Positions 1-6,662 of a stretch of DNA of 64,000 nt are shown in pieces (positions within the stretch are counted from its first letter, which is position 1; the number at the start of each line of letters is the position of its first letter). This stretch comes from Candidatus Phelpsiimicrobium noxiivivens (GTDB taxonomy: Bacteria > Omnitrophota > Gorgyraeia > Velamenicoccales > Velamenicoccaceae). The notes under the pieces are model-generated. The model saw only the letters and a program-made list of their open reading frames with translations, was not told the origin of the DNA and did not search any database. The DNA is taken from assembly GCA_001873995.1 (NCBI GenBank), contig MNVR01000007.1:1-64000 (forward strand). Reading direction: 5' to 3'. The position numbers and the translations under genes are program-made.

Positions 1-671
1 TAAAGCTGATGAGGTGTTATATTCTGGTTAAGCCAGGTCTTCTCTTCTATGGTCTGGATATATTTTTGGCTGACATCAACGGAGTCCTTCCAGAGTTCTT
101 CGAATTTTTGCTTGGCGAATTCATAATCGGCCCGGGTTTTTAATTCTACGTTGAATTCAAGGTTATCAACCAAGCCCGCTTGGGTAAAATTACTAGAGCC
201 GGTAATAACCCGGCCTACATCGCGATCCCCTTCTGCGAAAGTCATTATATAAAGCTTGGCATGGATATTCTGCGAAGGGTATGCCCTTACTTCTAATTTC
301 TTGCTCTTTATCCACTCTATAAATTTAACAACTCCTTCTTCTACTTGGCGAACGTCCTCGGAACCCTCCAACTCCTTTTCAACCAAGCCCTGAAATTCTT
401 GCTTTGTTTCTGCGTGAGAAAATTGGAGTTCCTTTTGTTTTTCGGTTACTGCTCTATTAAGCAGGTCGTATGTCTGTCGGCTTGTGCTTATTCCAATAAG
501 GACGCGGATTTTCTCGGTTGCTTCCAACGATTTGTATATCGCATAAAACCCGCTTGTGTAGAAGAAACCCACCAAGCAATCAAAAAATTTCGTATCCTTT
601 ATCAAAACCTCGAACCTATCTTTAAGGTTCTGATCCTTTTCATTGGTAATAAACGTTAGGTCACTACTCAT
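1..671 (-). CDS. Phospholipase D-like domain protein, N-terminal part (runs off window edge)
   Basis: The frame opens at an ATG at 671 and stays open to position 1, so at least 223 residues of a longer protein are present. Around residues 137-143 is HAKLYIM, followed near residue 158 by GSSNFTQAGL. These are the His-x-Lys and downstream Gly-Ser-x-Asn parts of a phospholipase D/HKD nuclease domain. PLD domains at the N terminus are often followed by an SNF2/DEAD helicase in defence or restriction-like proteins, but that part lies outside the window and is only inferred. The start overlaps the stop of the upstream ribbon-helix-helix gene (ATGA), which implies translational coupling. Confidence 0.75.
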   Translation of the reverse strand, partial: MSSDLTFITNEKDQNLKDRFEVLIKDTKFFDCLVGFFYTSGFYAIYKSLEATEKIRVLIGISTSRQTYDLLNRAVTEKQKELQFSHAETKQEFQGLVEKELEGSEDVRQVEEGVVKFIEWIKSKKLEVRAYPSQNIHAKLYIMTFAEGDRDVGRVITGSSNFTQAGLVDNLEFNVELKTRADYEFAKQKFEELWKDSVDVSQKYIQTIEEKTWLNQNITPHQL

Positions 672-850
672 TTTTTCTTTCCTTTACTCATCCAACCTGC
701 TCGATCCTTCTCTATCAAATTTCGGATGATAGACACAATGGACGCGTTTTTATTTTGTTTCTGCAATTGGAGGGCTTTTTCTTTCAGGAAGAAATACTGG
801 TCTTGCGTAATTTCGATGGTCGTTTTCTTTATGCGTTTATTGGCAGGCAT
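668..850 (-). CDS. Small ribbon-helix-helix type DNA-binding protein
   Basis: This 60-residue, Lys-rich protein has the pattern of a CopG/Arc-type regulator: a short beta strand (KKTTIEITQDQYFFLKEKA) followed by helices ending in a SIIRNLIEKD-like helix. The ribosome binding site AAGGAGCG sits 5 bases before the ATG. Its stop overlaps the start of the PLD-domain gene, so the two form an operon and the small protein probably represses it. A perfect 12-bp palindrome overlapping the promoter region upstream is a candidate operator. It resembles antitoxins in size and layout, but the partner is not a classical toxin. Confidence 0.65.
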   Translation of the reverse strand: MPANKRIKKTTIEITQDQYFFLKEKALQLQKQNKNASIVSIIRNLIEKDRAGWMSKGKKK

Positions 851-877
851 GTTTCGCTCCTTGATTATTGCTTAAGT

Positions 878-904
878 ATTATACCCGTATACCCATAATT
901 ATGG
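878..904 (-). promoter_or_regulatory. Promoter -10 and candidate operator for the RHH/PLD operon
   Basis: On the minus strand a perfect TATAAT lies at 883-878, about 28 bases before the ATG at 850. Just upstream, 893-904 is the perfect palindrome CCATAATTATGG. A palindrome beside the -10 of an operon whose first gene is a ribbon-helix-helix protein suggests autoregulation. No clear -35 is seen. Confidence 0.45.
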
Positions 905-930
905 ATTATAGCACAATGCATTGCTTTTGA

Positions 931-970
931 AAAGAAAAAAACCTCCGCCTATTAAAACCAGCGGAGGTTT
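931..970 (-). terminator. Rho-independent terminator
   Basis: AAACCTCCGC (939-948) pairs perfectly with GCGGAGGTTT (961-970) around a 12-base loop. Read on the minus strand the hairpin is followed by a T-rich tract (940-931), so it ends transcription of the small gene at 989-1297. Confidence 0.85.
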
Positions 971-988
971 AAGTGGAATATTAATATC

Positions 989-1297
989 TTATGCTTTTGC
1001 CTTGGTCTTATCCTTTCCCTTGCCCCAGCCGGACTTCCATCTGTCAACTGCACCGGCTACAATCGCATCAACGGCTTTCTGATCCCCGATATTCTTTAAC
1101 ACTTCGCTCAGCTCCTGTTTGTTTAGCACGCGGTAGTTTTTGACCCCGCGCTCCTTAGCTGTCATCATCAGCTCATTGCGCGAGGCCCCGGCGTGCATAA
1201 CAATCCCCTCTTTAGGCGATGGGGAACTATCAACTGAAGTCTTCTTGTCCTCTACAACCTTTTGCTTTTTGCTTTTCTGCTTTTGTTTTGTAGCCAT
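989..1297 (-). CDS. Small basic protein with SAP/Rho-N-like helical motif
   Basis: The protein has 102 residues from the ATG at 1297, chosen because GGAGG lies 6 bases upstream; a longer frame to 1360 has no such site. The first 35 residues are Lys/Gln-rich. Residues about 42-70 (NELMMTAKERGVKNYRVLNK then QELSEVLKNIG) have the helix-extended-helix pattern of SAP/Rho N-terminal domains, which bind nucleic acid. The tail is Lys-rich. It belongs to the small-gene block next to the phage tail fragment, and its function is unknown. Confidence 0.6.
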   Translation of the reverse strand: MATKQKQKSKKQKVVEDKKTSVDSSPSPKEGIVMHAGASRNELMMTAKERGVKNYRVLNKQELSEVLKNIGDQKAVDAIVAGAVDRWKSGWGKGKDKTKAKA

Positions 1298-1451
1298 TCC
1301 GATCCTCCTTTTTCTCCAACCCGCCATAGGCGATATTGACTGCCCTGCGCAGTAATTCACAGATGCTTGTTTTGGCCTTCTGCTTCTCCTGAAACAATAA
1401 GGCCATCTCCTTATCGCCCAATCGCGAGGCTGGCCACTGATACTTACTCAT
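1230..1451 (-). CDS. Small hypothetical protein
   Basis: This 73-residue frame starts at ATG 1451 (MSKYQWPASRLGDKEM). Its helical middle (LLFQEKQKAKTSICELLRRA) is reminiscent of short helix-turn or ribbon-helix-helix proteins. The C-terminal 20 residues overlap the next gene (start 1297) in another frame. No strong ribosome binding site is visible. It is kept because it fills an otherwise empty stretch in a tightly packed block, but it could be spurious. No function can be assigned. Confidence 0.4.
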   Translation of the reverse strand: MSKYQWPASRLGDKEMALLFQEKQKAKTSICELLRRAVNIAYGGLEKKEDRNGYKTKAEKQKAKGCRGQEDFS

Positions 1452-1498
1452 AATGCCGTAAGTAGGCCATAGGGTTTAATAGTTGGCAAGGCGTTTCT

Positions 1499-1831
1499 TT
1501 AGAACTCCACCCGCACCCCGGCCTTGGCGCCTGCGCCCTTGCGTTCGTCGGATTCCACGAATCCATATCCCTCAACGAAAGGGCTAACCTCAATCCCGGA
1601 TTTCTTCTCCTCTTTCTCCTGATCAATAGTCACCTGGGCGCCTGGCTGAGCGATGATATGCGCGACCTGTTTGGTGATCTGTGTAGGCATAAAGAACGCC
1701 CGGTAAATCGTCAGGCCCACAAAGCCGATAAGCGCGATCCCTGCCGCGTAACGCAAGGTCTTAACCCACGGCAAGAACTGAAAGAAGCTCCCGGCGAATT
1801 TAAACAGGCTAAATCTTTCGCTTTCCGCCAT
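1499..1831 (-). CDS. Single-pass membrane protein of the prophage-like block
   Basis: The protein has 110 residues. A membrane segment (AAGIALIGFVGLTIYRAFF, about residues 29-47) follows a short N-terminal part. The rest is polar and ends in a Lys/Glu-rich stretch and a short C-terminal extended region. The start overlaps the end of the upstream 36-residue membrane peptide by 23 bases, as in compact phage operons. No family is recognised. Its position beside other small membrane and coiled-coil proteins and a tail fragment suggests a phage late-gene (lysis or structural accessory) context. Confidence 0.5.
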   Translation of the reverse strand: MAESERFSLFKFAGSFFQFLPWVKTLRYAAGIALIGFVGLTIYRAFFMPTQITKQVAHIIAQPGAQVTIDQEKEEKKSGIEVSPFVEGYGFVESDERKGAGAKAGVRVEF

Positions 1832-1919
1832 CCTGCACCTTACCTTTCAGCCACAAATAAAAAAACATCCCCAGACCCCCAACGATATTCCCGAGAGTAA
1901 AAGCTATCAATACTTTCAT
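1809..1919 (-). CDS. 36-residue membrane peptide
   Basis: From ATG 1919 the frame encodes MKVLIAFTLGNIVGGLGMFF then YLWLKGKVQDGGKRKI and ends in TAG at 1809-1811. A very strong ribosome binding site (GAGGAGGTGGAGCA then ATG) precedes it, which is the main argument that it is real. One Gly-rich transmembrane helix is followed by a positive tail, so the C terminus is probably cytoplasmic. It could be a small holin-like or accessory phage peptide, but size and context are the only evidence. Confidence 0.5.
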   Translation of the reverse strand: MKVLIAFTLGNIVGGLGMFFYLWLKGKVQDGGKRKI

Positions 1920-1931
1920 TGCTCCACCTCC

Positions 1932-2147
1932 TCAATTTCCGATTTTCTTATCTATCCGATCAACAAGCGTCTCGACTCTTACTATGCGCTCCCTGATCTC
2001 CTCGATACAGCTTACCCTCGATTCCATCGAATCCACTCTGTTGTTCAATTGCCCATAGCCAAAGGCAATCCCGGCAAGAGTGAAAATCAAAGTAATGACT
2101 GCGCCTACAAACCCGGCTTTCAATTTCGTTTTGGTTTCACCATTCAT
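1932..2147 (-). CDS. Membrane-anchored coiled-coil protein (XhlA-like layout)
   Basis: The protein has 71 residues: a charged start, a transmembrane helix (FVGAVITLIFTLAGIAFGYG, about residues 13-32), then a heptad-patterned helix (QLNNRVDSMESRVSCIEEI and RIVRVETLVDRIDKKI). Small proteins with one membrane helix plus a coiled coil are common beside phage lysis genes. The start overlaps the stop of the upstream coiled-coil gene (ATGA), so they are co-translated. The family name is only by resemblance. Confidence 0.55.
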   Translation of the reverse strand: MNGETKTKLKAGFVGAVITLIFTLAGIAFGYGQLNNRVDSMESRVSCIEEIRERIVRVETLVDRIDKKIGN

Positions 2148-2338
2148 TTCTTCTCATCTCCCTGAGTTTCGACTTTATTCTTCGCCGTCTCTTGTTTCAA
2201 CATTTCGATAACCTCTTCGAGCTGCGCTATACGGCCTACGGTTTGCCAGTACGCTATTTTCGCCTTCTCTTGTGATTCCTTCAACTGCATGGCCGTACCT
2301 TCCAATCGTTTTAACTGTTGTTTCAATTCTTCCAGCAT
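2144..2338 (-). CDS. Small coiled-coil protein
   Basis: This 64-residue protein is nearly all helical coiled coil (LEELKQQLKRLEGTAMQLKE, then IAQLEEVIEMLKQE). Its stop overlaps the next start. It is a short accessory gene of the prophage-like block with no recognised family. In phage tail regions such proteins are often chaperone or scaffold accessories, which is only a guess here. Confidence 0.5.
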   Translation of the reverse strand: MLEELKQQLKRLEGTAMQLKESQEKAKIAYWQTVGRIAQLEEVIEMLKQETAKNKVETQGDEKK

Positions 2339-2414
2339 CTAATCCTCCAGTTAGATTATTTTTTATTTTGCATCAATGAAAGTTTTATAGCGAAAGAGTC
2401 GCCTGCATAAGCGG

Positions 2415-2909
2415 TTATACCTGATCTTCCGACCTTCCAGCGAATAAGGACTGTATATGTTCCTGATCAGAGCTTTTTATATATTCATCTACCGTCAAAC
2501 TTCCGGTATTGACTGCCAACGCGTCCAATTGATTCACATTTATCTTGTCGGCAGTAATGGAATCCGTATAAATCTTTCCGCCGTCGATCTTCGTTATATC
2601 AGAACCATGCGCCCAGCCTGTAGCAGTAGCCGCATCTATCAATTCCCACTCTCCTGCAATTATCTGATCATCGCCTGGATTAGTGGCGCGGTACATCTTG
2701 TCGCCGTCATCGGTATCAATCCATAGGTCGCCTGTGGCCAAAGCCGTAGGAATGGCATCTTGCCGGAAGACGGTTATGCCTCCGCCTCCGCCGCTTTCGG
2801 ATACCACTTGCCACATGCTCGATTGGTAGATATACAGCTTATCATTGTCGTCCGTATCAATCCAATAATCGCCTTCATTCATGCCAGAAGTAGGCGCCTC
2901 GTCCTGATA
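2415..2909 (-). pseudogene. Phage tail-tip/host-specificity protein, C-terminal fragment
   Basis: Two copies of a phage tail motif are present: EGDYWIDTDDNDKLYIY and GDLWIDTDDGDKMYRA, each following a proline or alanine-rich lead-in. After these comes ITADKINVNQLDALAVN, typical of phage tail-tip (J-like) and fibre proteins. The reading frame continues past the ATG at 2882 with tail-like residues (YQDEAPTSG) and then meets a TGA at 2921-2919. The N-terminal bulk of the protein is therefore missing. The break coincides with the start of a truncated recombinase on the other strand, so both genes were cut at the same junction. Confidence 0.7.
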
Positions 2910-3649
2910 ACTTGATGATCATCGACCACGTACGTAAAGAAGCGCCGTTTGACGGAATAATCTTCTTCCGCCTCGACCGCTTAACCCGTAATACCCGGGA
3001 CCTTTACTGACTTATTAATCTATTCAGGGAAAAGGAAATTGATTTTGTATCGGTAAGAGAAAACTTGGACAGCTCAACCGCCATAGGCAGAGTGATAATT
3101 GGTATACTCGGGATCTTGTCAGCCTTTGAGCGGGAGCTAACCGGCGAGCGCGTGAAAGCTTCTGCTATCGCGCGTGTGCGGCAGGGCAAATGGGTTGGCG
3201 GCAGGGTACCTTATGGATATACGCTTATCCCGGATGGGGCGCCTTTGCCTAACGGCCGCCAACCCCATAAAATAGTATTCGACGAGAAAATTGCTCCGTA
3301 CCTCAAAGTCATCTGGAAAATGGCCGCAGATAACAAATCGCTCACGCAGGTAGGATTGGAACTGCATAAGCTTGGGCTAAAAACAATGAACGGCAAGGAA
3401 TGGCGGAGACAGGTCATCTCGAGGATTGTAAAAAATCCTTTCAGGGATATCTTCGTCTATAACGACAGGATAGTAATTAATATGTATATCGAGGAGCCAC
3501 TCGAGGACATCCTCCCCAGGATAATCCCCTCGATAAAAGAAAAGCGCCCTACAGAAGCCTGTAAGGCGCTCGTGCCTACTGCACCGCTAAGCGGTGATTC
3601 GGCCAGTTGTCAACATTGGCTGCCCCGCATGGATTCGAACCATGGTTAA
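2894..3649 (+). pseudogene. Large serine recombinase, truncated and interrupted
   Basis: The plus-strand frame encodes a resolvase-type core: FDGIIFFRLDRLTRNTRDLY, a TGA stop at 3008-3010, then LINLFREKEIDFVSV, IGRVIIGILGILSAFEREL and the recombinase-domain start (QGKWVGGRVPYGYTLIP). The N-terminal region with the catalytic serine is absent, and an in-frame TGA interrupts the rest. The C-terminal end runs into terminator and tRNA-Gln sequence, so the zinc-ribbon part is also lost. Large serine recombinases integrate phages and other elements. This is a dead remnant at the 3' side of a tRNA gene. Confidence 0.8.
3533..3569 (-). terminator. Terminator downstream of tRNA-Gln
   Basis: GCGCC-TACAG pairs with CTGTA-GGCGC (3544-3569, one internal mismatch). 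On the minus strand it is followed by a T-rich run (3543-3533). It lies about 50 bases past the 3' end of the tRNA. A second small hairpin, CACCGC-TAA-GCGGTG, is at 3585-3599. Confidence 0.7.
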
Positions 3650-3691
3650 CTGGTCCAGAGCCAGTCGTGTTACCGATTACACTACAGGGCA
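3620..3691 (-). tRNA. tRNA-Gln (CUG anticodon)
   Basis: The minus strand folds into a full cloverleaf. The acceptor TGCCCTG pairs with CGGGGCA (one G-U), the anticodon arm is ACTGG-CTCTGGA-CCAGT with anticodon CTG, and the T-loop is GGTTCGAATCC. The CCA end is not encoded. The broken recombinase and tail fragment lie at its 3' side, the usual place for tRNA-targeted integration. Confidence 0.93.
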
Positions 3692-3718
3692 ATATGTATA
3701 TTTAAGGTACTTTTTCAT

Positions 3719-3774
3719 TGCATATTGCCCGTCCTGAGCACGACCCGTCCTGTGCGAAGGGCAGGGCAATATCA
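3719..3774. repeat. Miniature palindromic element
   Basis: ATATTGCCC (3722-3730) pairs with GGGCAATAT (3764-3772). Between them are two degenerate copies of a CCTG-GC-CGA type motif that resembles the REP-like unit seen at 61960. It is an intergenic repeat between tRNA-Gln and the two-CW gene. Confidence 0.5.
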
Positions 3775-3817
3775 CTGCTATTTAGGGTATTTGTTAAAGG
3801 GCAGAAAAACTGGCCAG

Positions 3818-4132
3818 CTATTTTTTCTCTTTTTGTTTTGATCCTACATACGCGTGAAACGCCAGAACAGACATATTGACACTTTCTTCTTCCTTCAATT
3901 GCCAGTAAAACTCACATTTATCGCATACCTTTTGTTTTTCATGATATGTCCCCTGCGCTGTTCCCGCGCAAAAAGTACCTGTTATATAAACACAGGCCCT
4001 TCCTCCGTTCTTACCTCCGCAAAAACCATCAGCAAGTTCAAATATTGCCGCCGGGCATACGCCGGTCACCTGCGCTCTCGTTCCTCCAACCTCCCTGCCG
4101 CACTTTTTAAATTCCCAACAGTTTAATTTCAT
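3818..4132 (-). CDS. Two-CW domain protein
   Basis: The 104-residue product from ATG 4132 begins MKLNCWEFKKCGRE and contains the CW-type pattern twice: NCWEF-x-K-CGRE-xx-GG, then CPA, DGFCGGKNGGRACVY, GTFC, and a CDKCEFYWQL tail. Eight or more cysteines suggest metal or redox binding, as in the two-CW family found in signalling loci. An ATG at 4159 is possible, but AGAGG lies just before 4132. It follows the PilZ gene with slight overlap, which suggests the pair acts together in c-di-GMP-linked signalling. Confidence 0.75.
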   Translation of the reverse strand: MKLNCWEFKKCGREVGGTRAQVTGVCPAAIFELADGFCGGKNGGRACVYITGTFCAGTAQGTYHEKQKVCDKCEFYWQLKEEESVNMSVLAFHAYVGSKQKEKK

Positions 4133-4151
4133 GCGTGCCTCTGAACGATCT

Positions 4152-4553
4152 TCAACCATGAGCTGTAAGTTTCACAAAATCAGCTATGGCGGCCTCGTCT
4201 TTTTCGGCGATCTTGGTAAATTCTATTCCCAGGCGGTATTTATTCTCTCCTAAGTCCGCGCGATTTACCACATTGCCCTCTATTTTCATTTTGGTTACAG
4301 CCTTCCCGTCAATGCGGTAAGGCGTAACCAGGGTAAAATCAAATTCAAGAGCAGCGGCTTCGGGTAGGTCATGATCTGACACAATGGCCATGCCTGATTT
4401 GCTTAGATCTGCCATTGCAGCCTGTGCCTGCTTATTCTCAACGCTCATATGCACTTCAAGGGGTTTGCATACTAAAAACCCAACTATAAAATTAACCTTT
4501 ACTCTTTTGTCTTTTCTTCTATCAGGCCCGCCGTATAAAATACTCATATTCAC
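4152..4553 (-). CDS. PilZ domain protein (c-di-GMP receptor)
   Basis: The protein has 133 residues. The start PDRRKDKRVKVNF carries the RxxxR motif, and ADLSKSGMAI carries the D/N-x-S-x-x-G motif of PilZ domains, which bind cyclic di-GMP. The rest forms the beta-barrel (GNVVNRADLGENKYRLGIEF). Standalone PilZ proteins act as adaptors for motility, pili or envelope functions. The window also holds a large Tad-type pilus locus, so a link is possible, but the two are 44 kb apart. Confidence 0.85.
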   Translation of the reverse strand: MNMSILYGGPDRRKDKRVKVNFIVGFLVCKPLEVHMSVENKQAQAAMADLSKSGMAIVSDHDLPEAAALEFDFTLVTPYRIDGKAVTKMKIEGNVVNRADLGENKYRLGIEFTKIAEKDEAAIADFVKLTAHG

Positions 4554-4599
4554 ACTCCTTGCTAGTATTTAAAATGGACGAACGCTGCGAGACAAAATT

Positions 4600-4746
4600 T
4601 TACCAAGCGTGGTCTTTAAACCACTGGTCCGCGTTCTTAATGTCGCGCCCAAAGCCTTTAGCTGTCTCGCATCCGCAGAGCATAACAAAGCTCGCAAGGC
4701 ATAAGGCTATCGCGAAGACGCCAAAAAAAACTTTCTTTTTTTTCAT
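4600..4746 (-). CDS. Entericidin-like small lipoprotein
   Basis: A 48-residue frame starts at ATG 4746, overlapping the gltX stop (ATGA), and ends in TAA. It has a Lys-rich start, a hydrophobic signal segment and the lipobox LCGC (around residues 23-26). The sequence ETAKGFGRDIKNADQWFKD follows, matching the GC-x-T-x-x-GxGxDI pattern of entericidin EcnA/EcnB lipoproteins. The product would be lipidated and sit in the envelope. In enterobacteria these peptides are linked to stationary-phase lysis, but that role is not shown here. Confidence 0.8.
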   Translation of the reverse strand: MKKKKVFFGVFAIALCLASFVMLCGCETAKGFGRDIKNADQWFKDHAW

Positions 4747-6047
4747 ACGCCCTCTTTCTTGAAGAGTTTCATGGCACGCTCGATCCTTTCAATGGTACGC
4801 TCTTTACCTAAAACCTCTATAAACTCAAACATGCCCGGCCCGCCGGTCCTGCCGCTTAACGCCAACCTCAGGGGATGGATCAAATGTTTCACCGTTACCC
4901 CAAGTTCGGCGACAGCGGCCCTAAAGGCCTCCTCTATTTTCACAGCGCTGAAATCGTCAAGCGCCATGAACCTGTCTTTGAGCAATACAAATTCCTTTGT
5001 CAGGCCCTGTGAGAAAAATTTTTCTGAGGCGTCTTTATCAAACTCAACCTCTTGGACAAAAAAAGGCTTAAGGCCTTGCGCCAACTCAACTAGAGTCTGC
5101 GCCCTTTCCTGATATAATTTTAATATAGAAATAAGGGATTTTCCATCAAAATTAACGCCTTTAGCAAATGACTGCTCATCTAAAAAAGGCGCGAGTAAGC
5201 CCGAGAGCGCGTCAATATTACAGCTTCTGATGTGCTGGCCGTTTAACCACAAGAGCTTTTTCATATCAAATGTCGCGGCGGTCTTATTCGCGTTTATCAA
5301 GTCAAATTTTGGAACAGCCTCGGGTAAAGAGATGATCTCCTGGTCATTGCCTGGCGACCAGCCTAAAAGCATAAGGTAATTAACGAGCCCCGCCGCTAAA
5401 AATCCCATACGCCGGTATTCTGTGATAGCTGTGGCCCCGGCTCGTTTAGACATCCTGCCTCCGCCCGAACCCAATATCATGGGGATATGCGCGAATCGCG
5501 GTATCTTATAACCCAAAGCTTCATAGATAACGAGCTGTTTAGGCGTATTGGAAATATGGTCATCCCCCCGGATGATATGCGTGACCCGCATATCATTGTC
5601 ATCTACGACGCAGGCAAAGTTATATGTCGGAGATTGGTCAGATTTTATCAATACCTGGTCTTTGATAAGCGCGGTATCAACAGAGATCGCCCCATGTATC
5701 ATATCGTCTATCCGAACCATTTTCCGCGGCATTTTCAATATCACAGCGCCCGAACCGTCTTCGGCCTTATAGGCCTTGCCTTCGCCTAAAAGTTTTTCAG
5801 CCACGGCTCGGTAGATCTGAAAACGCTCACTCTGGTAATAGAGCTCATCCCAATCCAGGCCCAGCCACTTAAGGCTTTCTAATATCTCATCTAAATATTC
5901 TTTTTTGGAACGCGCCTGGTCAGTATCTTCTATCCTGAGAATAAATGAGGCCTTATTGTGACGGGCGAATAACCAGTTAAAAAGGCATGTGCGCGCGCCC
6001 CCTATATGCAGATACCCCGTAGGGCTGGGGGCAAACCTGACTTTCAT
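4743..6047 (-). CDS. gltX: Glutamyl-tRNA synthetase
   Basis: The 434-residue class I synthetase starts at MKVRFAPSPTG (ATG 6047, overlapping the upstream stop). It carries the HIGH-type motif YLHIGGART near residue 11 and a KMSKS-type motif RMSKRAGA near residue 215. It charges tRNA-Glu, and in organisms lacking GlnRS also tRNA-Gln; this cannot be told apart from the motifs alone. It is the sixth gene of a unit with the 2-oxoacid oxidoreductase subunits (overlapping starts and stops). An entericidin-like lipoprotein gene overlaps its end. The length is slightly below the usual 470. Confidence 0.95.
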   Translation of the reverse strand: MKVRFAPSPTGYLHIGGARTCLFNWLFARHNKASFILRIEDTDQARSKKEYLDEILESLKWLGLDWDELYYQSERFQIYRAVAEKLLGEGKAYKAEDGSGAVILKMPRKMVRIDDMIHGAISVDTALIKDQVLIKSDQSPTYNFACVVDDNDMRVTHIIRGDDHISNTPKQLVIYEALGYKIPRFAHIPMILGSGGGRMSKRAGATAITEYRRMGFLAAGLVNYLMLLGWSPGNDQEIISLPEAVPKFDLINANKTAATFDMKKLLWLNGQHIRSCNIDALSGLLAPFLDEQSFAKGVNFDGKSLISILKLYQERAQTLVELAQGLKPFFVQEVEFDKDASEKFFSQGLTKEFVLLKDRFMALDDFSAVKIEEAFRAAVAELGVTVKHLIHPLRLALSGRTGGPGMFEFIEVLGKERTIERIERAMKLFKKEGV

Positions 6048-6589
6048 TTTTGCCCCTTTTGCGCGAAGAAACAACCTTCTTCAAGAGCGCGCTTATTTAT
6101 AGCGATGAGCTTATCCTTGTGAGCCAATACCTCTTCAATGGCCTTTTCCATGGTAGATGTGGAAATGATCTTTTTCTTGCCCAGATAAACTCCAATGGCG
6201 ATAGTATTAGCTACCTTATCTAACCCTAATTTTGAAGCCATCGCGGTCATAGGGCAATTGACGATATTAAGCCGCCGCGATGTAGCCTTGCAGTCTGCTA
6301 ACGACGAGTTGACCAAAAGCAAACCGTTGTCGCGTATAGAATTTTTAAATTTTTGTAAAGACGGAGCGTTTAAAATAATAAGGGTATCGGCTTTATCCAC
6401 GTAAGGAGATGATATCGGTGAATCTGAAATGATTACCATACAATGGGCTGTGCCGCCACGGACTTCCGCGCCATAAGCCGGAAGCCACGTAACGAATTTT
6501 CCTTCGCGCATGGCAGAAAGAGCGAGCACTTTGCCCATGGCCATGATACCCTGTCCGCCAAAACCAGCGCATATAATACGTTCTATCAT
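6044..6589 (-). CDS. 2-oxoacid:ferredoxin oxidoreductase, gamma subunit
   Basis: The product has 181 residues from the ATG at 6589 (MIERIICAGFGGQGIM). The nucleotide-like GFGGQG motif and PAYGAEVRGGTAHC are typical of the gamma (porG/korC) subunit. With the alpha, beta and ferredoxin subunits encoded just upstream, it forms an enzyme that oxidises a 2-oxoacid with CoA and reduces ferredoxin, or runs the reverse carboxylation. Substrate preference cannot be fixed from sequence; the arrangement fits KOR/VOR-type complexes. Its stop overlaps the gltX start. Confidence 0.88.
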   Translation of the reverse strand: MIERIICAGFGGQGIMAMGKVLALSAMREGKFVTWLPAYGAEVRGGTAHCMVIISDSPISSPYVDKADTLIILNAPSLQKFKNSIRDNGLLLVNSSLADCKATSRRLNIVNCPMTAMASKLGLDKVANTIAIGVYLGKKKIISTSTMEKAIEEVLAHKDKLIAINKRALEEGCFFAQKGQK

Positions 6590-6598
6590 AGAAAAGTT

Positions 6599-6662
6599 GT
6601 TTCTCTGCAGGCTTACGCCTGTAGGATCCATTCCCCGCGCGTAAGCGTGGGGCGCCTTCACG
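6599..6662 (-). repeat. Paired intergenic hairpins
   Basis: Between the beta and gamma subunit genes lie two hairpins: one with CCCC/GGGG arms around CGCTTACGCG, and one with ACAGGC/GCCTGC-like arms around GTAA. The cores GCTTACGC and GCGTAAGC are reverse complements of each other. The role is unknown; they may be part of the small palindromic repeat load of this genome. Confidence 0.4.

Noticed and set aside
345-659. Plus-strand frame of about 100 codons at the left edge.
   Set aside because: It lies opposite the PLD-domain coding frame, which has recognisable motifs; the plus frame has none.
3008-3010. Possible reassignment of TGA as a sense codon (in-frame TGA in the recombinase).
   Set aside because: Several intact housekeeping genes here end in TGA (for example gltX and rny), and the recombinase is truncated at both ends, so the stop reflects decay.
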